DNA of 5,652 nt. It comes from Peptococcaceae bacterium. Its GTDB lineage: Bacteria > Bacillota > DSM-12270 > Thermacetogeniales > Thermacetogeniaceae. Made by a program: the position numbers and the translations under genes. Each line of letters opens with the position of its first letter. Position 1 is the stretch's first letter. The stretch covers positions 1 to 5,652 of the forward strand of contig PKYJ01000144.1 of assembly GCA_003132605.1 (NCBI GenBank), read 5' to 3'. Below the pieces are notes generated by a model that searched no databases, was not told where the DNA came from, and was given only the letters and a program-made list of their open reading frames with translations. Shown in pieces: positions 1 to 5,506 of this stretch.

Positions 1-239
1 CCAACCCGGTCCGGATACGGATCTTGTGTGCCCTGCGGGACGGTGAAAAGAACGTTGGGGAAATCGCGGAGTGGGTGGGAGCCAAGCAATCGAACATCTC
101 CCAGCAGTTGCAGATCCTGATGACCAAGGGGTACGTGGCCAGGCGGCGGGAAGAGCGCAACATCTTCTACCGTGTCTCCAGGACGGAGATATTTCGGGTT
201 ATGGGGTACATCCTCGAGTTGGTCTGCCGGGGAGAGTGA
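1..239 (+). CDS. ArsR-family transcriptional regulator, 5'-truncated, with the dithiol cysteine pair of persulfide sensors
   Basis: The reading frame is open from the window edge (first whole codon at 3) to TGA at 237-239, so the true start lies outside. The visible 78 residues are the winged-helix core of an ArsR/SmtB repressor: an NPVRIRIL helix, the recognition region GEIAEWVGAKQSNISQQL, the wing RRREERNIFYRV and a final dimerisation helix ending LVCRGE. Roughly 20-30 residues are missing at the N-terminus for a normal length near 100. The CxC metal site of classical ArsR/SmtB members is absent from the recognition helix. Instead there is one Cys in the early helix (ILCAL, codon 27-29) and one in the last helix (codon 225-227), 66 residues apart. 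Known family facts: SqrR, BigR and YgaV use cysteines at these places to form a di- or tetrasulfide with persulfides and release DNA. Inference: it senses sulfane sulfur and controls the genes that follow. A TTG at 24 could be mistaken for the start but cuts into the fold. Confidence 0.88.
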   Translation, partial: NPVRIRILCALRDGEKNVGEIAEWVGAKQSNISQQLQILMTKGYVARRREERNIFYRVSRTEIFRVMGYILELVCRGE

Positions 240-257
240 CAGCGCAAAACTGAGGAA

Positions 258-276
258 ATGGATCCATCCGGATCAT
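258..276. promoter_or_regulatory. Weak dyad in the regulator-tusA gap, possible operator
   Basis: GATCC (261-265), ATCC, then GGATC (270-274) form a 5-bp inverted repeat. The arms extend to ATG/CAT on the outside if one base is bulged. It sits in the only sizeable gap (240-311) between the regulator and tusA, where an autoregulated ArsR protein could bind. The arms are short and it does not match an operator I can name, so chance is a fair explanation. I saw no convincing -35/-10 pair in this gap; tusA may be read from a promoter upstream of the regulator. Confidence 0.22.
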
Positions 277-296
277 GAGGCAAAAATATGAAAACT

Positions 297-303
297 GAGG
301 AGG
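297..303 (+). promoter_or_regulatory. Ribosome binding site that decides the tusA start
   Basis: GAGGAGG lies eight bases before ATG at 312, which is a near-perfect Shine-Dalgarno match and spacing. An alternative in-frame ATG at 288 has only GAGG at 277-280 in front of it. Starting there would put this strong site inside the coding region and add eight residues that the TusA family does not need. I therefore prefer 312. Confidence 0.7.
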
Positions 304-311
304 AACTGCAA

Positions 312-566
312 ATGACTACCGAGGAACTCAAAAACATCAAGGCGGACAAGGTTGTCGACGCACGCGGGACTTCGTGTCCCGGCCCGATCCTGGAGGCTAA
401 AAAAGGCCTCGTGGATGTGAAGGCGGGACAAATCATGGAGGTTTGGTCCACCGACACCGGTACCAAAAAAGATATTCCGGCCTGGGCGAAAAAAATGGGC
501 ATTGAGTACCTAGGTCTGCTTGAGGAAGCCGGAACTTACAAATTATTTGTCAAGAGGATGAAGTAG
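312..566 (+). CDS. tusA: TusA/SirA-family sulfur carrier protein
   Basis: An 84-residue cytoplasmic protein of the TusA (SirA/YeeD) fold, the usual length for the family. The signature is clear: VDARGTSCPGPILEAKK at about 15-31, with the CPxP motif placing the sulfur-carrying cysteine at Cys22 at the start of the first helix. Next comes a second strand and the TDTGTKKDIPAWAKKMG segment (47-63), which matches the usual TDPxxxxDIPxW region. Family knowledge: TusA proteins carry a persulfide on this cysteine and pass it between rhodaneses, DsrE-type proteins and acceptors. Several are encoded beside dsr or hdr-like genes in sulfur-metabolising prokaryotes. Here it follows a likely persulfide-sensing regulator and precedes Hdr-type genes by one base, so delivery of sulfur to, or from, the Hdr-like complex is the favoured role (inference). 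An upstream ATG at 288 would give 92 residues. Confidence 0.93.
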   Translation: MTTEELKNIKADKVVDARGTSCPGPILEAKKGLVDVKAGQIMEVWSTDTGTKKDIPAWAKKMGIEYLGLLEEAGTYKLFVKRMK

Positions 567-567
567 C

Positions 568-1038
568 ATGGCAGGGCAAGCGATAGATGACAAGGGCATT
601 TCCCCCAGGATCCTTGTCTTTTCCACCAACAACATTTCGGATCCCGGCATCGATCTGGCCGGCAGTTCCCACATGCACTATCCACCCACGGTAGTAGTGA
701 TCAGTGTGCCTTGCACAAGCGGTATCAAGCCTGAGTGGATTCTCTACGCCGTGGAAAAGGGTTTTGACGGGGTCTTCCTGGCCGCCGACGGTGAAGAATG
801 CGCATATCTTCCGGATTGTACGGCAAGAACATCCCATATCGTTCAGGATGCCCAGGAACTGCTTGGCCAAAAAGGGTTCGAACCCCAGAGGGTAAGGATG
901 TCGGGCATCTGTTCAGTCTGTGCCGCGCCCTTCGTCAACCATATGAAGGAGTTCTCGGAAGCGCTGATAAAACTTGGATCTGCCAGGAACCCCGCGCCCG
1001 CAAGCGGGCGGCCCGGTAACGATGTTCCCCAGCACTGA
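568..1038 (+). CDS. mvhD: MvhD/FrhD-like electron-transfer subunit with degenerate cysteine motif
   Basis: A 156-residue protein of the hydrogenase iron-sulfur subunit (MvhD/FlpD) family, starting one base after the tusA stop with AGAGG at 553-557 as ribosome site. Family landmarks align without gaps: F-x8-G-x-DLAG at 18-32, YPP at 38-40, the C-SG-KPE region at 49-55, GFDGVFLA at 65-72, C-Y at 78-80 and GFEPQRVRM at 103-111. In known complexes MvhD carries a [2Fe-2S] cluster and links the electron-input module to HdrA. The odd point is the cysteines: the normal N-terminal CCxxC is replaced by S19, T20 and I23, and the first Cys of the GCHPGDC motif is A73. Only C49 and C78 remain of the usual set, with extra C84, C115 and C118 (a CxxC). 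The cluster is therefore probably absent or differently ligated. The last 20 or so residues are a Pro/Gly/Ala-rich tail not typical of the family. Cytoplasmic, probably bound to one of the HdrA proteins downstream. Confidence 0.82.
   Translation: MAGQAIDDKGISPRILVFSTNNISDPGIDLAGSSHMHYPPTVVVISVPCTSGIKPEWILYAVEKGFDGVFLAADGEECAYLPDCTARTSHIVQDAQELLGQKGFEPQRVRMSGICSVCAAPFVNHMKEFSEALIKLGSARNPAPASGRPGNDVPQH
995..1010 (+). repeat. GC-rich hairpin inside the 3' end of the mvhD-like gene
   Basis: CGCCCGC and GCGGGCG (995-1001 and 1004-1010) are perfect reverse complements separated by AA, so the RNA can form a very stable short stem. There is no U-run after it, so it is not an intrinsic terminator. 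It encodes part of the Pro/Gly/Ala-rich tail. It could affect mRNA decay or ribosome movement before hdrA, or be a by-product of GC-rich codons. Confidence 0.45.
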
Positions 1039-1046
1039 ATTCAGTG
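1033..1046. repeat. Perfect 14-bp palindrome over the mvhD stop codon
   Basis: CACTGAATTCAGTG reads the same on both strands and contains the TGA stop of the mvhD-like gene (1036-1038). TTCC at 1025-1028 and GGAA at 1047-1050 can extend pairing around an unpaired CCAG. The site lies 27 bases before the hdrA-gltD start, just before its ribosome site (AAGGGG, 1061-1066). It could be a protein-binding site, or an RNA hairpin acting in processing or translation of the next gene. No T-run follows, so it is not a standard terminator. Confidence 0.5.
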
Positions 1047-1072
1047 GGAACAATCGAGGAAAGGGGTAAAAC

Positions 1073-3778
1073 ATGGATTACGATACTCTCGTTGTTGGTG
1101 CTGGCTTGGGTGGCATGGAATCATCCCTCAAACTCGCCGACATGGGTTACAAGGTTTTACTGGTAGAAAAGAAGCCTAGCGTCGGGGGCACAATGGTCCT
1201 ACTGAGCAAAGTGTTCCCCACCCTTGACTGCGCCAGTTGCATCTCGACACCCAAAATGGCGGCTACCCAGCATCATCCGAATATTGACGTTATGATCTAT
1301 TCCGAAGTGGAAGAGATCAAAAGGGACAGTCAGGGCAGGTTCAAGGTCAGTATCAATAAAAAATCGACTTTTGTGAGGCACGACCTCTGTACCGGTTGCC
1401 AGCAGTGTGAAATGGCCTGCAATGTTGCCGTGCCCGATCAGTATAACTTCGACATGGTATCCCGACGTTCCGCCCATATCGTCTATCCCCAGGCGGTGCC
1501 CAAAAAGGCCGTCATTGAAAGGCAGGGTTCCTCCCCGTGCCTGTTCGCCTGTCCTGCCGGTCTCAAAGCCCACGGTTACGTTGCCCTCACCCGGGCCGGC
1601 AAATATGACGAGGCCTTTAACCTGATTCTCGAAGATACGCCTCTTGTCGGCAGTCTGGGGAGAGCCTGCTTTGCGCTGTGCGAAGGTGAATGTACCAGGG
1701 GTAGCCTGGAAGGACCGGTTTCGATCAGAAGAATCAAGCGGTGGCTCGCCGACCGTTATTACGGTGGGCACCCCGAGCCGGAACTTAAAGATCCGGAGGA
1801 AAGAAACGGGAAGAGAGTGGCTGTCGTCGGTTCCGGGCCGACCGGCCTGACGTGCGCCTTCCACCTGGCCAAGGCCGGGTACAAGGTCAAGATCTTCGAG
1901 GCGCAAAGCACCCCGGGCGGCATGCTCACCCTGGGCATACCGGCCTACCGGCTCCCCAAGGATGTCGTGGCGAGGGACATCAAAAACGTCACTGCCCTGG
2001 GGGTGGAGATCGAAACAGGGGTGAGGGTGGAAAACCTGGCGGAGCTAAAAAGTCAGGGTTTTGAGGCTGTTTTCGTCGCCGTCGGCCTGCAGGGGCCTGC
2101 CAAAATGAGGGTTCCTGGCGAGGACCTGAACGGCGTGCTTTACGGGGTGGACTTTTTGCGGCGCCTCAACCTGGGTGAAACCGTACGCCTGGGGCAAAGG
2201 GTGGCCGTCATCGGCGGCGGCAACGCGGCCATCGACACCGCCCGCTCCGCCCTGCGGCTGGGGGCCCGGGAAGTACACGTCTACAGCCTGGAAAAAGAGA
2301 ACGAATTACTGGCCACCCCGGAAGAAGTGGAAGCCGCCCGGCATGAGGGTGTTCAATTCCACCATGGCCGGGGGGTCCGGCAGATTAAGGGTGACAATGG
2401 CTCCGTGTGCAGCCTGGTGACCATAGCCGTAAAATCCATCTTCGATGAAAACGGGCGCTTCAATCCCTCCTATATCGAAGGAACGGAGGAAGAAGCATTC
2501 CTGGACAATATCATCGCCTCCATCGGCCAAGGGGCCGAGTTAAATTTTACCGCCGGCCTCAGTGAACTGACCGGTGCCAACAGCCGCCTGGTGGTGGATC
2601 CGGAGACCCTGGCCACGCCGGTGCCCGGTGTGTTTGCCGGCGGCGATGTGGTGACCGGCCCTTCAAGTATCGTCAAGGCCGCGGGCCAGGGCAAAAGAGC
2701 AGCTTTTTTCATCGACCGCTACCTGAGGGGAGAAGCCCTGGAAGGGGCCGGGTTCGACTACCGGCTGCCGGTGGTGGGCAAGGAAGAGGTCATCGCCCGG
2801 CAGCACACCTACACAACTCTTGCCCCTGTACCCGGGAAGGAACTCCTGAAGGAAAAAGCCAGCGATTTTACGGAAGTCGAGCAGCCCCTGACGGAAGAGG
2901 AGGCCCTGTACAGCGCCGGCAGGTGCCTGGACTGCGGGGTCTGCTCGCAGTGCCAGCAGTGCATCGCTACCTGTCCGGCCGGCGCCATCGATATGGGTAT
3001 GCAGGACGAGAAGGTGGAAGCGGAAGTCGGTTCGGTTATTGTTGCCACCGGCTTCAAGCTTTTCCAGGCGGAGGCGAAACCCCAGTATGGATTCGGGAAA
3101 TTCAAGAATGTAATTACCGGCATGCAGATGGACCGGCTCCTGGCGCCTACCAGACCCTACAATGCCGTCCTGCGGCCTGGTGACGGCAAGGTGCCGGAAA
3201 ACATCGCCCTCATCCTCTGCACCGGCTCCCGTGATCAGACGGTAGGCAACCAGTTGTGTTCCAGGATCTGCTGCATGTACTCGCTGAAGCATAGTCAGCT
3301 CATTATGGGCGCTCTGCCCCTGGCTGACGTGACGGTTTACTACATCGACATCCGGGCCTTCGGCAAGGGCTACGATGAGTTCTACGAGCAGACCAGGGGA
3401 ATGGGCGCCAACTTCGTCAAGGGCAGGGTGGCCAGGGTGGAAGAAAAGGAAAACGGGAACCTTATCCTCCATTACGAAGACATTGACAACGGCGGTCAGA
3501 TCGCCCGGGCGGAACACGACATGGTCGTCCTGGCGACCGGCCTCCTACCCAACACGGAATACATGAACCTGTTTACCGGAGAGGAGTTGCAACCGGACGA
3601 ATTCTTCTACGTCAAGGAGACGGACGAGGATCTTTACCCGGGGAAAACCAGCATAGACGGTGTTTTCGTGGCGGGGACCGCCTCCGGGGCGATGGACATA
3701 CCCGACTCGATACTGCACGCCGGTGCCGCTGCAGCCCAGGCGGCGGCATATGTTGAGAGGATGAGGATAACAAAATGA
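1073..3778 (+). CDS. hdrA: HdrA-like flavoprotein with an inserted GltD-type NAD(P)H module
   Basis: A 901-residue cytoplasmic flavo-iron-sulfur protein. In order: HdrA FAD Rossmann motif GAGLGG (9-14) and VEKKPSVGG (31-39); HdrA motif FPTLDCASCISTPKM (48-62); a [4Fe-4S] motif C106-C109-C112-C116; HdrA segment YPQAVP (138-143). A whole GltD-like unit follows: Fer4_20 cysteines C156, C160, C199, C203 and C207; FAD motif GSGPTG (253-258); PGGML (281-285); pyridine-nucleotide motif GGGNAAID (381-388); FAD closing motif GGDVVTGPSS (523-532). HdrA then resumes with a ferredoxin stretch C618 to C634 ending CPAGAID, IVATGF, the HdrA cluster motif C716-x12-C729-x3-C733-C734, and a GVFVAGTASG end. The N-terminal domain of about 130 residues found in canonical HdrA is absent. 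Family role: HdrA is the flavin subunit that distributes, and can bifurcate, electrons to HdrBC and ferredoxin. The insert suggests electron exchange with NADH or NADPH (inference). Ribosome site AAGGGG is six bases before ATG. Confidence 0.93.
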   Translation: MDYDTLVVGAGLGGMESSLKLADMGYKVLLVEKKPSVGGTMVLLSKVFPTLDCASCISTPKMAATQHHPNIDVMIYSEVEEIKRDSQGRFKVSINKKSTFVRHDLCTGCQQCEMACNVAVPDQYNFDMVSRRSAHIVYPQAVPKKAVIERQGSSPCLFACPAGLKAHGYVALTRAGKYDEAFNLILEDTPLVGSLGRACFALCEGECTRGSLEGPVSIRRIKRWLADRYYGGHPEPELKDPEERNGKRVAVVGSGPTGLTCAFHLAKAGYKVKIFEAQSTPGGMLTLGIPAYRLPKDVVARDIKNVTALGVEIETGVRVENLAELKSQGFEAVFVAVGLQGPAKMRVPGEDLNGVLYGVDFLRRLNLGETVRLGQRVAVIGGGNAAIDTARSALRLGAREVHVYSLEKENELLATPEEVEAARHEGVQFHHGRGVRQIKGDNGSVCSLVTIAVKSIFDENGRFNPSYIEGTEEEAFLDNIIASIGQGAELNFTAGLSELTGANSRLVVDPETLATPVPGVFAGGDVVTGPSSIVKAAGQGKRAAFFIDRYLRGEALEGAGFDYRLPVVGKEEVIARQHTYTTLAPVPGKELLKEKASDFTEVEQPLTEEEALYSAGRCLDCGVCSQCQQCIATCPAGAIDMGMQDEKVEAEVGSVIVATGFKLFQAEAKPQYGFGKFKNVITGMQMDRLLAPTRPYNAVLRPGDGKVPENIALILCTGSRDQTVGNQLCSRICCMYSLKHSQLIMGALPLADVTVYYIDIRAFGKGYDEFYEQTRGMGANFVKGRVARVEEKENGNLILHYEDIDNGGQIARAEHDMVVLATGLLPNTEYMNLFTGEELQPDEFFYVKETDEDLYPGKTSIDGVFVAGTASGAMDIPDSILHAGAAAAQAAAYVERMRITK
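1520..2917 (+). other. GltD/NfnB-like domain inserted within HdrA (residues about 150-615)
   Basis: This segment alone resembles the small subunit of glutamate synthase: an N-terminal iron-sulfur helical domain, then interleaved FAD and NAD(P) Rossmann folds. HdrA sequence stops after the YPQAVP motif and restarts at the CPAGAID ferredoxin motif, so the module sits between the two iron-sulfur sites of HdrA's own inserted domain. At the pyridine-nucleotide fold the usual GltD strand end YRR(S/T) is YSL (404-406). The two basic residues expected to hold the 2'-phosphate of NADPH are missing, which favours NADH. The leading CxxC of the GltD iron-sulfur domain is not seen before C156, so one of its two clusters may be incomplete or ligated from the HdrA part. 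Confidence 0.85.
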
Positions 3779-5505
3779 ATGACAGGCGCATAGGCGTTTA
3801 CATGTGTTATTGCGGCGGGAACATCTCCGACTACGTGGATGTGGAGAGGGTCAGGGAGACCATCGCCAATGAGCCGGGGGTCGTGGTGGCCAAGACGGCA
3901 CAGTCCGCATGTTCTGACGCCACCCAGCAGGAGATGATCCAGGATATCCAGGAGCAGAACCTGGACGCCCTGGTGGTGGCTTCCTGCTCCCCGAAACTGC
4001 ATACGTTTACCTTCCGGGGCGCCGCCAGGAGGGCGGGTCTCAATCCGTACCAGTATACCCAGGTGAATGTCCGGGAGCAGTGTTCCTGGACGCATACGGA
4101 CGACCGGGAAGGGGCGACCAAAAAGGCGATCAACCTGATCAGGGCGGGGATCGGCAGGACCATGCTGACCGAGCCTCTCGAACCCATCAGGATCGAGACT
4201 GTGCCGCAGGTGCTGGTTGTCGGCGGCGGGATCGCCGGCCTGAGAGCAAGCCTGGGTCTGGCCGATATCGGCCTATCCGTCCTGCTGGTCGAGAAATCAC
4301 CCTCGGTTGGCGGATGGGTCGACCGGTGGGGGACCATGTATTCCCACGGCAAAAACGGTAAGCAACTGATTGCCCAACTGGTTGACGAGGCCAAACAAAG
4401 GAAGAATATCATTCTGCTGACGGGCGCGGAGTTGGTGGAGAAGTCCGGAAGCATGGGCAACTTCATGGTAAGGATCAGGGTGAGCGGACAAAAAGAAGAT
4501 ATTACTGCCAATGTCGGCGCCATCATTATCGCCACGGGTTTTGACTCGTATCATCCTGGGGAAGGCGAGTATGGCTACGGTATCGACGGGGTGGTCACCC
4601 TGCCGGAATTCAAGGAACTGCTCGACAGGTACGACGGAATCCCGATCCGTGACGGCAAACAGATCATGGACGTCGTCTACATTTACTGTGTCGGTTCCAG
4701 ACAGGATGAGTCACAGGAAAACCCGAACCTTTACTGCTCCCGTTATTGCTGCAATGCGGCGGTCCACTCCTCGATCCTGGTCGCGGAAAAGAATCCCAGA
4801 GCGCACCAGTATCACCTTTACCGGGACATTAGGACGTACGGCAAGTATGAGTTGCTCTATGATCAGTCCCTGGAAACAGGTTCGACCTATCTGCGGTTCG
4901 GCGACGACGAGCCACCGGTGGTGGAAAAGTGCTCCGATGGGAAAGTGAAGGTTACGGTCAAGGATTTGCTCACCTTCGGGGAAGAGGTTGAAATCAAGGC
5001 CGACGTTGTCGTTCTGGTCACGGGCATGGTCCCGCGCCGGAACGACGAACTGGTTACCCTCTTGAAACTTCCTGTGGGCAGGGACCGGTTCTTCAATGAG
5101 ATCCACCCGAAGTTGCGTCCCGTGGAAACCATGGTGGACGGGGTGCTGATCTGCGGTGCCTGCCAGGGACCCAAGAACTCCACGGAAACGGTCGCCTCCG
5201 CTTTAGCGGCGGCCACCCAAAGCGCCTCCATTCTCAAAAAGGGTTATGTCGAGCTTGATCCCCTGATGGCCTCGGTCAACCCGGAGCTCTGCGACGGGTG
5301 TGGCGAATGCGTGGCGGCCTGTCCTTACGCCGCGATTGAAATGGAAGAGGATCAGGGCAAAAAGGTGGCGAGCGTAAACAGGGCCGGCTGCAAGGGATGC
5401 GGCGGGTGTGTTCCGGTCTGCCCCAGGGATGCCATTGATCTGAAAGGATACACCGATGCCCAAATTAAGTCGATGATAGACGGCTTGCTAAAGGAGATTG
5501 TTTGA
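3775..5505 (+). CDS. hdrA: Second HdrA-like flavoprotein, with N-terminal domain and C-terminal ferredoxin pair
   Basis: A 576-residue cytoplasmic HdrA homologue whose ATG overlaps the previous stop (ATGA), with GAGGA at 3763-3767 as ribosome site, so the two are probably translationally coupled. In order: the HdrA N-terminal domain with C11, C13, C46, C71 and C103 in the familiar MCYCGGNI, ACSD, SCSPK and REQCSW contexts; the FAD Rossmann motif GGGIAG (150-155) with VEKSPSVGG (172-180); IIATGF (251-256); the HdrA cluster-type motif C305-x15-C321-x3-C325-C326; GVLICGACQGPK (456-467); and two ferredoxin [4Fe-4S] motifs, C506-C509-C512-C516-P and C539-C542-C545-C549-P. It lacks the inserted middle ferredoxin domain of canonical HdrA (about 650 residues) and the DCSxC motif after the FAD loop; WGTMYSHGKNGK stands in its place. 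It carries the parts its upstream neighbour lacks, suggesting a heterodimer. QmoA/B-type proteins are related alternatives, but no AprAB is visible here. Confidence 0.92.
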   Translation: MNDRRIGVYMCYCGGNISDYVDVERVRETIANEPGVVVAKTAQSACSDATQQEMIQDIQEQNLDALVVASCSPKLHTFTFRGAARRAGLNPYQYTQVNVREQCSWTHTDDREGATKKAINLIRAGIGRTMLTEPLEPIRIETVPQVLVVGGGIAGLRASLGLADIGLSVLLVEKSPSVGGWVDRWGTMYSHGKNGKQLIAQLVDEAKQRKNIILLTGAELVEKSGSMGNFMVRIRVSGQKEDITANVGAIIIATGFDSYHPGEGEYGYGIDGVVTLPEFKELLDRYDGIPIRDGKQIMDVVYIYCVGSRQDESQENPNLYCSRYCCNAAVHSSILVAEKNPRAHQYHLYRDIRTYGKYELLYDQSLETGSTYLRFGDDEPPVVEKCSDGKVKVTVKDLLTFGEEVEIKADVVVLVTGMVPRRNDELVTLLKLPVGRDRFFNEIHPKLRPVETMVDGVLICGACQGPKNSTETVASALAAATQSASILKKGYVELDPLMASVNPELCDGCGECVAACPYAAIEMEEDQGKKVASVNRAGCKGCGGCVPVCPRDAIDLKGYTDAQIKSMIDGLLKEIV

Positions 5506-5506
5506 G

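Noticed and set aside
288..311. Earlier ATG for tusA, giving eight more residues
   Set aside because: Its ribosome site is weak (GAGG), while ATG 312 has GAGGAGG at ideal spacing and gives the usual family length. It cannot be fully excluded.
995..1046. Intrinsic terminator after the mvhD-like gene
   Set aside because: Two stem structures are present, but neither is followed by a run of T, and the next gene begins within 30 bases on the same strand.
1199..1906. Minus-strand open frame of 235 codons
   Set aside because: Antisense to the conserved HdrA and GltD motifs of the plus strand; no family features of its own.
2663..3517. Long open frame of 284 codons on the minus strand
   Set aside because: It lies entirely inside the hdrA-gltD gene, whose domains are unmistakable. 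The translation has no recognisable motif, as expected of an antisense shadow in GC-rich DNA.
1073..3778. Artificial joining of separate hdrA and gltD genes by an assembly error
   Set aside because: The frame is continuous through both junctions, HdrA motifs resume in the correct order after the insert, and the junction falls at a natural domain edge.
3831..4535. Minus-strand open frame of 234 codons
   Set aside because: Antisense to the N-terminal and FAD domains of the second HdrA; composition is Ser/Thr/Pro-rich, typical of a shadow frame.
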